Shown here in pieces: positions 9,345-17,068 of a stretch of 64,000 nt of DNA. Position 1 is the first letter of the stretch, and each line of letters opens with the position of its first letter. The translations under genes and the position numbers were made by a program. This DNA is from CAWBFD01 sp963788115 (lineage in GTDB: Bacteria > Actinomycetota > Thermoleophilia > Solirubrobacterales > 70-9): positions 992,001 to 1,056,000 of the forward strand of contig CAWBFD010000004.1 of assembly GCA_963788115.1 (NCBI GenBank). The letters are read 5' to 3'. The notes beneath the pieces were generated by a model, which searched no databases, was not told the DNA's origin, and saw only the letters and a program-made list of their open reading frames with translations.

Positions 9345-10124
9345 GTGGAGGAGCGGCAACGTAAATCAGTCCGAGCGCGCTCAGGTCCGGTCATCAGCGA
9401 GGAGCGATACCTCGCCTACCACGAGTACGCCCGCACACGTGGCGTCAACCCGGTCCTGTACACGGTCATGCGGGCGCTCCTGCTCGTCTTCTGCCTGGTC
9501 TGGTTCCGGCTGGAGCGCATCGGGCGTGAGCACGCGCGCGTCGAGGGCGGGCTGATCGTGGCCTCGAACCACCGCAGCTTCGTTGACCCCTTCGCGATCG
9601 GCCTGCTTCTACCCTGGCGTCGCCGGATCCAGTTCATGGCCAAGGTCGAGCTCTTCGAGAGACGTTGGCTGGGTTGGCTCGTCTCGCGGCTCGGGGCGTT
9701 CCCGGTGCGCCGCGGCCAGGCCGACGAGACCGCGATGGAGACGGCACGAATCGCTATCCAGCGCGGTGGGACCCTGGTCATGTTCCCGGAGGGAACCCGG
9801 ATCCGGCCGGGGTCGCTGGCGAGGCCGAAGCGCGGTGTCGGCAGGCTGGCGCTCGAGACCGGGGCTCCGGTACTGCCGGTTGCGGTGCACGGCTCCGAGC
9901 ACGTGCGGCGTGGCTGGCGCATCCGCCCGCGCAAGGTGAGGCTCCGCGCCGGTCGCCCGCTGACCTTCCCCCAGACGGATCGCCCGTCGCCTGCGCTGGC
10001 CGCGACCGTGACCGAGCGGATCTGGCCCAACATCGAGCTTCAGTGGGGATGGCTCGGCGGCGAGCCGCCGCCGCGGCAGGCCGAGGTCATTCGAGAGGTC
10101 GAGCGTGCCCGGAGGGCGGCGTGA
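9345..10124 (+). CDS. plsC: 1-acyl-sn-glycerol-3-phosphate acyltransferase family protein
   Basis: Membrane-associated acyltransferase that adds the second acyl chain in phosphatidic acid synthesis. It has 259 residues. A hydrophobic segment (about 42-52) precedes the catalytic NHRSFVD (HX4D motif, near 75-81), and FPEGTR (near 146-151) is the glycerophosphate-binding motif. A GTG at 9345 is the longest start; the conserved region begins only around VISEERYLAYHEY, so the first residues are uncertain. The gene stands alone after the 161-bp palindrome. Related enzymes can acylate other lipids. Confidence 0.85.
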   Translation: MEERQRKSVRARSGPVISEERYLAYHEYARTRGVNPVLYTVMRALLLVFCLVWFRLERIGREHARVEGGLIVASNHRSFVDPFAIGLLLPWRRRIQFMAKVELFERRWLGWLVSRLGAFPVRRGQADETAMETARIAIQRGGTLVMFPEGTRIRPGSLARPKRGVGRLALETGAPVLPVAVHGSEHVRRGWRIRPRKVRLRAGRPLTFPQTDRPSPALAATVTERIWPNIELQWGWLGGEPPPRQAEVIREVERARRAA

Positions 10125-10214
10125 GGCCAGCGGCATCGCACTCGGCGCGGGAGGGCGGCATGGGAGGACCAAGTGCCCGACCGAGCCTAAGACGGGCAGC
10201 ACTAAGCTTGGGCG

Positions 10215-10826
10215 GTGAGTGCGGAAAGCGGCAACGGGCGCGATTCGACTGCAGCGCCCGGCCCGGGCCTCGAGCGTGCCGGCGAGGAGGTATCGAAGGC
10301 GGAGCTGGACCGGGCCTTCGAGGAGCTATACCGGGCGCACCTGCGGGACGTCTACTCCTACGCGTACTACCGGGTGGGCAACCACCACGACGCCGAGGAC
10401 GTGACCGAGCAGGCGTTCCTGCAGGCGTACAGACACTTCGAGCGCGCCCGGCGCGAATCCGACGGGCGCCCGCTGCGCCCGTGGCTGATCAGGATCGCCC
10501 ACAACCTCGCGTCGAACTACCACCGCGACCGCGCCCGGCGACCCGAGGCCGCGCTCGACGCGGTGGAGCCGCCGTCCCATCCGCACGGCACCGAGCAGAT
10601 CGTCGAGGGACGGGAGGAGCTGCGCCTGGTGATCGACCGGCTCGACGACCTTCCCGAGGAGCGGCGCGAGGCGCTGATCATGCGGTTCGCGCTGGACATG
10701 TCCAACACCGAGATCGCCCGCGCCATGGGCAAGTCGGACGGCGCGACGAAGGTGCTGATCCATCGGGCGATCCGGCAGCTGGAGGAGCTCATGAGGAAAG
10801 ACTCCGGGGCGGCTGACGATGGCTGA
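10215..10826 (+). CDS. ECF-type RNA polymerase sigma factor
   Basis: Sigma-70 family, group 4, 203 residues. Region 2 runs from about 33 to 105 (ELYRAHLRDVYSYAYYRVGN then DAEDVTEQAFLQAY). Region 4 is near 135-190 (LPEERREALIMRFALDMSNT then EIARAMGKSDGATKVLIHRA). The start is GTG 10215, with a TAAGCT box at 10203-10208 only 6 nt before it, which predicts a leaderless mRNA. The last 8 nt overlap a small one-TM gene that may be its membrane partner. The stimulus is unknown. Confidence 0.9.
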   Translation: MSAESGNGRDSTAAPGPGLERAGEEVSKAELDRAFEELYRAHLRDVYSYAYYRVGNHHDAEDVTEQAFLQAYRHFERARRESDGRPLRPWLIRIAHNLASNYHRDRARRPEAALDAVEPPSHPHGTEQIVEGREELRLVIDRLDDLPEERREALIMRFALDMSNTEIARAMGKSDGATKVLIHRAIRQLEELMRKDSGAADDG

Positions 10827-11166
10827 AGCGATGGAGGGCGGCCTCAATCTGGAGGAGCTGCTGGCCGACGCGCTGCGGCCGATCGAGCCGCCGGAACGCC
10901 TGTCCACGCGGCTCGAGGGAACCCTGAGCGCGATTACCGAGCACGCCGCGGCGGAGCTCTCGAGCTGGGCGGGGGAGCTCTCCGAGGGCGAGCTTCAGGC
11001 GCTTCGCGACCCCCGCAACTGGGTCCGTCCCGTGATCGCCATCGGCGTCGGCAGCGCGGCCGCCGCGGGGCTCGCGGTCGTCGTCGGCCTGCGGCGACGG
11101 AACCGCCCGCAGAGCGGCCTGCGCGGGACCGCCGGGCGGTTGCTCTCCGATATGCGGCGCGACTGA
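10819..11166 (+). CDS. Small single-pass membrane protein, possible partner of the upstream ECF sigma factor
   Basis: A 115-residue protein I do not recognise as a named family. It has an acidic, soluble N-terminal half (about 1-70), one hydrophobic segment near 73-91 (VIAIGVGSAAAAGLAVVVGL) and a basic C-terminal tail, so the N-terminus may be cytoplasmic or external. The start overlaps the sigma factor gene by 8 nt, implying coupled expression. That position is where anti-sigma factors usually sit, but no zinc-binding HxxxCxxC motif is present. The anti-sigma role is inference from position only. Confidence 0.6.
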   Translation: MAEAMEGGLNLEELLADALRPIEPPERLSTRLEGTLSAITEHAAAELSSWAGELSEGELQALRDPRNWVRPVIAIGVGSAAAAGLAVVVGLRRRNRPQSGLRGTAGRLLSDMRRD

Positions 11167-11188
11167 CGCGGGGCGACGGCGCCACGCC

Positions 11189-11216
11189 GAAGCGCCCGCC
11201 GGGTGGCGGGCGCTTC
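11189..11216. terminator. Strong hairpin between convergent genes
   Basis: A perfect 12-bp GC-rich stem (GAAGCGCCCGCC at 11189-11200 with its complement at 11205-11216) has a 4-nt GGGT loop. It sits between the convergent ends of the ECF-partner gene and the DUF4383 gene, where a bidirectional terminator is expected. It lacks a T-run on either side, so termination efficiency is uncertain. Confidence 0.65.
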
Positions 11217-11240
11217 GCCGGATAGGGCGGGCTGTGAGCG

Positions 11241-11660
11241 CTAGGACGTGCGGGGCGCAGCCACGGGCACGGCATGCGTCGCCGACGTCGCGGCCCCGGC
11301 TGCGAGCCCCGTCAGCCCGAGGATCAGGTGCAGCACGTTGTCCTCGGTGTTGACCGGGATGAATCCGAGCAGCGATTCACCGCTGCCGATGATGAATCCC
11401 CAGATCGCGATGACGAGGTACACGGCGCCCAGACCGAGCGCGTACGTGCGTGCCGCGTATCCCGCCGCGGCCAGGCCGAGCAGTCCGGTGAGGATGTGGA
11501 CCACGTTGTGCCAGCCGTTCACGGCAAGGATGCCGAAGACATCGTCGACCTCGCCGGGACCACCGAAGCTGCTCGAGTAGAAGAAGCCGATGATCCCCGC
11601 GATCACGAGGGCTCCGCCAACTAGGATCGCGTAAAGCCGTGCTGGGCTCGTCGCTTCCAT
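11241..11660 (-). CDS. DUF4383 family membrane protein
   Basis: A 139-residue integral membrane protein with four hydrophobic segments: LYAILVGGALVIAGIIGFFY, ILTGLLGLAAAGYAA, LGLGAVYLVIAIWGFIIG and LHLILGLTGLAAGAA. The paired WHNVVHILTGLLGL and EDNVLHLILGLTGL segments, an internal duplication, are typical of DUF4383. The family has no known function. The start ATG at 11660 has a good AAGGAGGG ribosome-binding site. It is divergent from the next ECF sigma gene. Confidence 0.8.
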   Translation of the reverse strand: MEATSPARLYAILVGGALVIAGIIGFFYSSSFGGPGEVDDVFGILAVNGWHNVVHILTGLLGLAAAGYAARTYALGLGAVYLVIAIWGFIIGSGESLLGFIPVNTEDNVLHLILGLTGLAAGAATSATHAVPVAAPRTS

Positions 11661-11832
11661 CCTGTCCCTCCTTGAGAGTGGGTTCGCTGATTATCCTGCG
11701 CACCGCGGTGGCGTCGCACGCGACCACCGGGGGTGATCCGACCGCGGCGCGCTTCCGTAGTTACGTGCATGTATCGGGCAATGCGAGTTCGGTGGTGCCG
11801 TGGATCACTCGTTCCTTAGCCGAGGAGGACGC

Positions 11833-12435
11833 GTGAAGCGGGAACAGCTTCGCCGCCTCGCCGACGAGGATCTGATGACCCTCGTCGACCGGAAGGATGC
11901 GGCCGCCTTCGAGGTTTTCTACGAGCGTCACGGCGGGGCCGCTTACTCGCTCGCCCACAGAATCGTCGGCGACCCCGGAAAGGCTGAGGACGTGACCCAA
12001 GAGGCGTTTCTCTCGATCTGGCGCTCGCGCGCCCGCTACGAGGCGGCACGCGGCAGTGTCAGGGGCTGGTCGCTTGGGATCGTGCGCAACCGAGCGATCG
12101 ACGCGCTTCGCCGCTCTGCTCCTCCCGCCCGCCGGCTCGATTTCGACGACGAGGCGCTGCTCGAGGCTCAGGAGGCGCCGGAGATGACCGACGCCGAGGT
12201 GATTCGCCGCGACACGGCCCGACACATTCGTGGAGCCCTCGGCGAGCTTCCCCGCGAGCAGTCGCAGGTGATCGAGCTCGCCTTCTTCGGCGGTTTCAGC
12301 CACTCCGAGATCGCCGATGTGCTGAGCTTGCCGATCGGTACGGTCAAGGGACGCATGCGGCTGGGCTTGGAGAAGATCCGCGCGACACTCGCCGAGGGGC
12401 TGGCAGGCGAGCCGGCAACGGAGGCGCTGCCGTGA
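11833..12435 (+). CDS. ECF sigma factor (SigK-like), paired with an anti-sigma factor
   Basis: Group 4 sigma factor of about 200 residues. Region 2 contains AYSLAHRIVGDPGKAEDVTQ followed by EAFLSIWRSRARYEAARGSV, and region 4 contains LPREQSQVIELAFFGGFSHS then EIADVLSLPIGTVKGRM. GTG 11833 is preferred because GAGGAGG ends 4 nt before it; an in-frame ATG at 11800 is possible. The stop overlaps the anti-sigma start as GTGA, so the pair is translationally coupled. The order and the RskA-type partner match the SigK/RskA arrangement of actinobacteria. Confidence 0.9.
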   Translation: MKREQLRRLADEDLMTLVDRKDAAAFEVFYERHGGAAYSLAHRIVGDPGKAEDVTQEAFLSIWRSRARYEAARGSVRGWSLGIVRNRAIDALRRSAPPARRLDFDDEALLEAQEAPEMTDAEVIRRDTARHIRGALGELPREQSQVIELAFFGGFSHSEIADVLSLPIGTVKGRMRLGLEKIRATLAEGLAGEPATEALP

Positions 12436-13139
12436 ACAGCGTGCACGAAGAGCTTCGCGACGACCTCGCCGCGTACGCGCTCGGGGCACTCCAGGGGCGC
12501 GACCTGGAGCGGCTCGAGGAGCACCTCGCCGGATGCGAGTCCTGCCGCGGCTACCTCCAGTGGCTCGAGCCCGCGGTCGAGGTCCTTCCGGCCTCGGTGG
12601 AGCAGCTGCCCCCACCGCGAAGCCTCGAGAAGAGCCTGATGGCCACCGTTCGCGCGGAGGCGAACCAGGCGTCCGAGACGCGCCGCGAGCAACGGCGGGG
12701 ATTCAGCTGGCCCAGCTGGCGAGGCCTGGCGCTGCGGCCGGCGACGGTGCTCGCCGCCATCGGCGTGCTCGCGGCAGGGCTCGCCGTCGGGTATGCGATT
12801 CGCGGCTCGGACGACGCCGACCAAACCGTGATCGCGGCGCAGCCGACCCCCGAGGCGCCGGGTCCGATCAACGTGTCGCTCGAGCGAGAGGGCGACTCCG
12901 GCACGCTGCGGGTGGAGCAGATGCCCCCACTCCCCGGCGATGACGTGTACGAGGCATGGATCGGCCGGGGCGACGAAGTGACGCCCGCGGGGACCTTCGT
13001 GCTCGACAGCGACGGCAGCGGCAACGCCGTCATCGACGGGTCGCTGGAGGGAGCCGAGGCCGTCCTCGTCACCCGCGAGCCCAAGGGAGGGAGCGAGCAG
13101 CCGACCTCAGACCCGGTGCTCTCGGTTCCGCTCAGCTAG
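12432..13139 (+). CDS. Anti-sigma factor, RskA-type with zinc-binding domain
   Basis: Membrane anti-sigma factor of 235 residues. The N-terminal cytoplasmic zinc-binding anti-sigma domain carries HLAGCESC (HxxxCxxC, about 31-38). One transmembrane segment lies near 113-131 (ATVLAAIGVLAAGLAVGYAI). The C-terminal part is an extracytoplasmic anti-sigma-K (RskA-like) domain with the family's PPLPGDDVYEAWI pattern. It should hold the upstream sigma factor inactive until proteolysis releases it. A rhomboid protease gene follows 49 nt later; a role for it in this release is possible but unproven. Confidence 0.9.
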   Translation: MNSVHEELRDDLAAYALGALQGRDLERLEEHLAGCESCRGYLQWLEPAVEVLPASVEQLPPPRSLEKSLMATVRAEANQASETRREQRRGFSWPSWRGLALRPATVLAAIGVLAAGLAVGYAIRGSDDADQTVIAAQPTPEAPGPINVSLEREGDSGTLRVEQMPPLPGDDVYEAWIGRGDEVTPAGTFVLDSDGSGNAVIDGSLEGAEAVLVTREPKGGSEQPTSDPVLSVPLS

Positions 13140-13188
13140 GGACCGGACCGCCGCGGGCTGAGCGGAGACCCCTTTGTAGGCTCCGGCC

Positions 13189-14031
13189 GTGGCCACTTGC
13201 TACCGCCACCCGGGACGCGAGACGAACGTCTCGTGCTCCAACTGCGGGCGGCCGATCTGCCCCGACTGCATGACGTCCACCTCGGTCGGCATGCGTTGCC
13301 CCGAGTGCGCGGGCGAGCGGACCCGCGTGAACCGCGGGACCGCTGGCGGGATCGCGACCGGCGCCGCTCCTGCCACCTACGCGCTGATCGCGATCAACGT
13401 GATCGCGTTCGCCGCCGAGATGTTCGGTGGAGGCGGCGCCACGTCGCTCGAGGGCGGGGGAGACCTGATCCGCGACGCGGCTCTCAACGGGCCGCAGGTC
13501 GATTCCGGCGAATGGTGGCGGATCATCACCGGCGGCTTTCTCCACGCCGGCCCACTCCACCTGCTGCTCAACATGTTCGCGCTGTACATACTCGGCAACC
13601 TGCTCGAGCCGGCGATCGGCACCCCGCGCTTCGTCGCCATCTACTTCGTCTCGCTCCTGGCCGGCGCCTGCGGGGCGATGCTGGTCGAGCCCGACCAGAA
13701 CACGGTCGGCGCCTCCGGGGCGATCTTCGGCCTGCTCGCGGCGGCCTTCGTGGTCGCCCGCGCCCGCCGCCTCGAGGGGCTAGCGACCGAGATCGGGATC
13801 TTCGTCGTGATCAACCTCGTGTTCACGTTCAGCATCCCCAACATCAGCATCGGCGGCCATATCGGCGGACTGATCGGCGGGGCGCTCGCCGCCCTCGCGG
13901 TCTCCTACGCCGAGCGGCGCCCGACCCGCGCCAACCACCTGCTCGAGCTCGGGGCGCTCGTGGCGGTGGGGGTGATCTCGGTCGCGGTCGCGCTGTGGGC
14001 GGCCGGCGAGCCCAATCCGGTCATCGGCTAG
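13189..14031 (+). CDS. Rhomboid family intramembrane serine protease with N-terminal zinc-finger
   Basis: Integral membrane protease of 280 residues. The first 45 residues hold a B-box-like zinc-binding module (CYRHPGRETNVSCSNCGRPI, then CPDCMT and CPECAG). The rhomboid core follows: WWRIITGGFLHAGPLHLLLN, catalytic Ser in GASGAIFG, and the catalytic His in GGHIGGLIGG, giving the Ser-His dyad and about six to seven membrane segments. The start is GTG 13189, with a TAGGCT box 6 nt before it. The gene end overlaps the convergent SRPBCC gene by 4 nt. Zinc-finger rhomboids are common in actinobacteria; substrates are unknown. Confidence 0.92.
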   Translation: MATCYRHPGRETNVSCSNCGRPICPDCMTSTSVGMRCPECAGERTRVNRGTAGGIATGAAPATYALIAINVIAFAAEMFGGGGATSLEGGGDLIRDAALNGPQVDSGEWWRIITGGFLHAGPLHLLLNMFALYILGNLLEPAIGTPRFVAIYFVSLLAGACGAMLVEPDQNTVGASGAIFGLLAAAFVVARARRLEGLATEIGIFVVINLVFTFSIPNISIGGHIGGLIGGALAALAVSYAERRPTRANHLLELGALVAVGVISVAVALWAAGEPNPVIG

Positions 14032-14477
14032 CCCGACGCCCGGCGCTCGGCCTCGCGCTTCAGGTCCTCGATCGCGCGCCGCATCACGCCCTCGTTCAGG
14101 CGCTTGGCGATGAACCCGGGGATCGGGACGCCGGCGTCGATCCCCAGGCGATAGGTGGCGCGGGTCGCCTCCGCGCCGACCGACTCGAACAGGTACTCGC
14201 CGTCGATGTAGGAGACCCCGTCGCCCTCGACGAAGTCCCACCACAGCCGCCCGGGGCGGTCGTAGTTGTAATGCAGCCGATAGGTGACCCGGCGGACCTT
14301 GGCGTCGACCTCCAGCTCGACGATCTCGCCGAGGCCGTCGCGGTAGCGCTCGACCACCTCCGTGCGGATCACCGCCTGCTGCCAGTCGGGGTAGGTCTCG
14401 AAGTCGACGATCGCCTCGAAGCATGCCTCGGGCGGGGCGGCGACGTCGATCGACTGCTCGGCCCGGCTCACTCCCAC
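14028..14477 (-). CDS. SRPBCC (START-like / polyketide cyclase) family protein
   Basis: A 149-residue helix-grip protein of the kind that binds hydrophobic ligands in a deep pocket. Family features include the opening EQSIDVAAPPEACFEAIVDF, the YPDWQQAV segment and the final long helix ending in LKREAERRASG. No catalytic assignment is possible. GTG 14477 has GGGGAG 6 nt upstream; GTG 14471, overlapping the previous stop as GTGA, is an alternative. It is co-transcribed with the cobalamin-binding-type protein and overlaps the convergent rhomboid gene. Confidence 0.8.
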   Translation of the reverse strand: MGVSRAEQSIDVAAPPEACFEAIVDFETYPDWQQAVIRTEVVERYRDGLGEIVELEVDAKVRRVTYRLHYNYDRPGRLWWDFVEGDGVSYIDGEYLFESVGAEATRATYRLGIDAGVPIPGFIAKRLNEGVMRRAIEDLKREAERRASG

Positions 14478-15388
14478 CGGCTGCTCCCCGCGGGCGCCAT
14501 CTCCAGCTCCCGCCAGCCCAGGCCCTCCGGCGCCTTGACCCGCTCCGGGTGGAACAGGTGCGCGAGGAGCTCAACCCCGTCGGCCAGGCGCGGCCCCGGC
14601 CGGGAGAACGAGGACGCGGCGTCGACCGCGATCACCCGTGACGCTGCGGTCGCTCCCAGGTGATCGCGCCGAGCCTCTGCCTGCTCGGCGGCCTCATCCG
14701 CATAGAGGCCGCACGGCATCGCCACGACCACGTCGGGCCGTGCGTCGGCCACCTGCGCCCAGCGCACCGTCTGGGACTTCTGACCGGGCGGACCGAGCAC
14801 GTCGCGGCCGCCTGCGAGCTCGACCATCTGCGGCACCCAGTGCCCGCCGACGTACGGCGGGTCGAGCCATTCGAGCGCGACCACCCGTGGGCGCTCGGCA
14901 TCGGCAACGGCGCGGTGCACGGAGTCGAGCCGGCGTTGGAGCTCCGCCCGCAGCCGGTCGCCGAGCTCGGGGTCGCCGGTCGCATGGGCGAGTCGCGGCA
15001 GGTCGGCGAGGACCTCCGCCAGCGTCTCCGGGTCGAGCGAGATCACCCGCGGGCGGCTCGGGAGCCGGGCGGCGACCGCGCGGACGTCGTCGTAGGAGAC
15101 CGCGCAGACGGCACATAGCGCCTGGGTCACGATCAGGGTGGGGTCGAGCTCCCGCAGGGCAGCCTTGTCGAGCTCGTAGAGGGCATCGCCACGTCCGGTG
15201 ACCTCCCGGACCCGTCGGTCGATCTCGGCCGGCTCGAGCCCCGCTGGAATCACGCTCCGTGTCAGGCGCGGGAGGCGCTCCGCCGCCGGCGGGAAGTCGC
15301 ACTCATGGGTGACCGCGACCACCCGGTCGCCGAGCCCGAGCGCAAACAGCGTCTCTGTGGCGGACGGGACGAGGCTGGCGATGCGCAC
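14468..15388 (-). CDS. Cobalamin-binding / BtuF-like helical-backbone binding protein without signal peptide
   Basis: A 306-residue protein with the class III periplasmic-binding fold. It begins MRIASLVPSATETLFALGLG, the usual family opening, with no signal peptide or lipobox. The CxxC-bearing QALCAVCAV and the later SLDPETLAEVLADLPRLA are typical of the cytosolic-looking cobalamin-binding homologues found in soil bacteria. No ABC permease or ATPase genes are adjacent, so a transport role is doubtful. The GTG start at 15388 has a TACAGT box (15400-15395) 6 nt upstream, again a leaderless-type arrangement. Confidence 0.78.
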   Translation of the reverse strand: MRIASLVPSATETLFALGLGDRVVAVTHECDFPPAAERLPRLTRSVIPAGLEPAEIDRRVREVTGRGDALYELDKAALRELDPTLIVTQALCAVCAVSYDDVRAVAARLPSRPRVISLDPETLAEVLADLPRLAHATGDPELGDRLRAELQRRLDSVHRAVADAERPRVVALEWLDPPYVGGHWVPQMVELAGGRDVLGPPGQKSQTVRWAQVADARPDVVVAMPCGLYADEAAEQAEARRDHLGATAASRVIAVDAASSFSRPGPRLADGVELLAHLFHPERVKAPEGLGWRELEMAPAGSSRWE

Positions 15389-15470
15389 GACTCGACTGTA
15401 GAGGGCGCGGGGCGATCATTGCCACGAACCAGGACGCAGCCCTCCGTGACGGGCGGGCGGCGCAACCTTC

Positions 15471-15555
15471 GCGACGAACGGAGCGCTCAGCCCCGCGACG
15501 ACGAGCGCTCAGCCCCGCGACGAACGGAGCGCTCAGCCCCGCGACGAACGGGGAG
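15471..15555. repeat. Short tandem repeat, 3.6 copies of a 22-24-nt unit
   Basis: The unit begins GCGACGAACGGAGCGCTCAG and ends CCCC. Copies occupy 15471-15494 (24 nt), 15495-15516 (22 nt, two bases shorter), 15517-15540 (24 nt, identical to the first) and a partial copy at 15541-15555. It lies upstream of the cobalamin-binding gene and runs into the hairpin at 15541-15593. There are no spacers, so it is not a CRISPR array. Confidence 0.9.
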
Positions 15556-15593
15556 TTATGCATGGCATAGATGCATAAGCGCTTGTTCGTCGC
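15541..15593. repeat. Intergenic hairpin with AT-rich apex
   Basis: GCGACGAAC (15541-15549) pairs with GTTCGTCGC (15585-15593), and TTATGCAT (15556-15563) pairs with ATGCATAA (15571-15578). Both pairs are centred on 15567, with a 7-nt loop. The AT-rich 8-bp apex stands out in this GC-rich genome. It could be a protein-binding palindrome or an RNA hairpin; there is no T-tract. Confidence 0.7.
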
Positions 15594-15656
15594 CGTGGCG
15601 CGCGCCAACCGCTGGCGACGCCCCATGCACTTCGCCCCCGGTTTAACCTGCGTGCC

Positions 15657-15941
15657 ATGGACCTGCTGTCCGACTCGGAAATCGGCGAGCGCCTGGGCGA
15701 GCTCGACGGCTGGGAGCGGAAGGGCGAGGCGATCTCGAAGACCTTCGACCGCGGCGATTTCGTCGGCTCGGTCCAGTTCATCCGCAGGCTGGTTGAGCCC
15801 GCGGAGGGGATGGGCCATCACCCGGACCTCTCGATCTCCTGGAGCCAGGTCGAGGTCACGATCACCACCCACTCGGCCGGCGGGCTCACCGCCAGCGACT
15901 TCGAGCTGGCGAAGAAGATCGACGCGGTGGCGACGGGCTAG
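15657..15941 (+). CDS. phhB: Pterin-4a-carbinolamine dehydratase
   Basis: A 94-residue enzyme that dehydrates 4a-hydroxytetrahydrobiopterin formed by aromatic amino-acid hydroxylases. The family motif GMGHHPDLSISWSQVEVTIT is present with the paired catalytic histidines, followed by the T-H segment TTHSAGGLT. Length is typical. A TAACCT box (15644-15649) lies 7 nt before the ATG. No phenylalanine hydroxylase gene is nearby, as is often the case in actinobacteria, where the physiological partner is unclear. Confidence 0.9.
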   Translation: MDLLSDSEIGERLGELDGWERKGEAISKTFDRGDFVGSVQFIRRLVEPAEGMGHHPDLSISWSQVEVTITTHSAGGLTASDFELAKKIDAVATG

Positions 15942-15990
15942 GTTCGACCTTCACGTCGCCGGCCCGCTTCCGGCTACCCTCCGCGCCCCC

Positions 15991-17058
15991 ATGCGCATCG
16001 TCCACGTGGTCGGCACGCGGCCCAACTTCGTCAAGATGGCACCGGTGATCGCGGCCTTGCGCGACCGGTTCCCGGAATGGCACGCACCGGTCGTCCACAC
16101 CGGCCAGCACTACGACCCCGCCATGTCCGAGATCTTCTTCGAGGAGCTCGGGGTGCCCGAGCCGCAGCACCTCCTCGGGGTCGGGTCCGGCACCCATACC
16201 GAGCAGATCGCCCGGGTGCTCGAGCGGCTCGAGCCGGTGCTGCTCGCGGAGCGACCCGATCTCGTGCTCGTGCCCGGCGACGTCAACTCGACCCTGGCCG
16301 CCGCGCTGTGCGCGTCGAACCTGGAGATCCCGGTCGGCCACGTGGAGTCGGGGCTTCGCAGCTTCGATCGCTCGATGCCCGAGGAGACCAACCGCCTCCT
16401 CACCGACCACCTCTCGGCGCTCTGCTTCCTCCACTGCGATGAGGCGATCGAGAACCTCCAGCGTGAGGGGATCGACGAGGAGCGGATGAAGTACGTCGGC
16501 AACACGATGATCGACACCCTCGTCGCGCTCGAGGACCGCTTCCGGGAACGGCGTACGGCGACCGGGATGGGGATGGAGCCGGGCTCTTACCTGCTGGTCA
16601 CCCTGCACCGTCCGGCGCTGGTCGACGGGCCACTCCTCGGTGACGCGATGGCCCGTCTCGTCGAGGTCGCCCGAGAGCTGCCGGTCCTGTTCCCGGTGCA
16701 TCCGCGCACCCGCAAGACGCTTGGGTCGAGCGAGCACCCGGGCGTGAAGCTGATCGATCCGATCGGCTACCTCGACTTCCTCTCACTCGAGGCCGATGCC
16801 GGCGCGGTGCTCACGGACTCAGGAGGGATCCAGGAGGAGACCACCTTTCTCGGCGTTCCCTGCTTCACCCTCCGCGACAACACCGAGCGTCCGGTGACGA
16901 TCCGGGCGGGCACCAACACCCTTCTGGGGCTCGAGCCGGCCCGAATCGCCGAGATCCCGGAGCTGCTCGGTGGGTCGCCCGCTGGGGATCCGGAGCCTCC
17001 GCCCAAATGGGATGGCAAGGCCGCCGAGCGCGTCGCCGGGGTCCTTGCCGACTGGTAG
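15991..17058 (+). CDS. wecB: UDP-N-acetylglucosamine 2-epimerase (non-hydrolysing)
   Basis: Interconverts UDP-GlcNAc and UDP-ManNAc for cell-surface polysaccharides. It has 355 residues with the GT-B-like signatures: VVGTRPNFVKMAPVI at the N-terminus, GHVESGLRS near 115 and LTDSGGIQEETTFLGVP near 275. The start is ATG 15991, after a TACCCT box at 15975-15980 (10 nt upstream); the same frame is open further upstream but without family similarity. No other polysaccharide gene is adjacent, though galE and rmlC occur elsewhere in the window. Confidence 0.93.
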   Translation: MRIVHVVGTRPNFVKMAPVIAALRDRFPEWHAPVVHTGQHYDPAMSEIFFEELGVPEPQHLLGVGSGTHTEQIARVLERLEPVLLAERPDLVLVPGDVNSTLAAALCASNLEIPVGHVESGLRSFDRSMPEETNRLLTDHLSALCFLHCDEAIENLQREGIDEERMKYVGNTMIDTLVALEDRFRERRTATGMGMEPGSYLLVTLHRPALVDGPLLGDAMARLVEVARELPVLFPVHPRTRKTLGSSEHPGVKLIDPIGYLDFLSLEADAGAVLTDSGGIQEETTFLGVPCFTLRDNTERPVTIRAGTNTLLGLEPARIAEIPELLGGSPAGDPEPPPKWDGKAAERVAGVLADW

Positions 17059-17068
17059 CTTGAACTTG

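Noticed and set aside
15471..15555. CRISPR-like repeats
   Set aside because: The units abut without spacers, only 3.6 copies exist and no cas genes are in the window.
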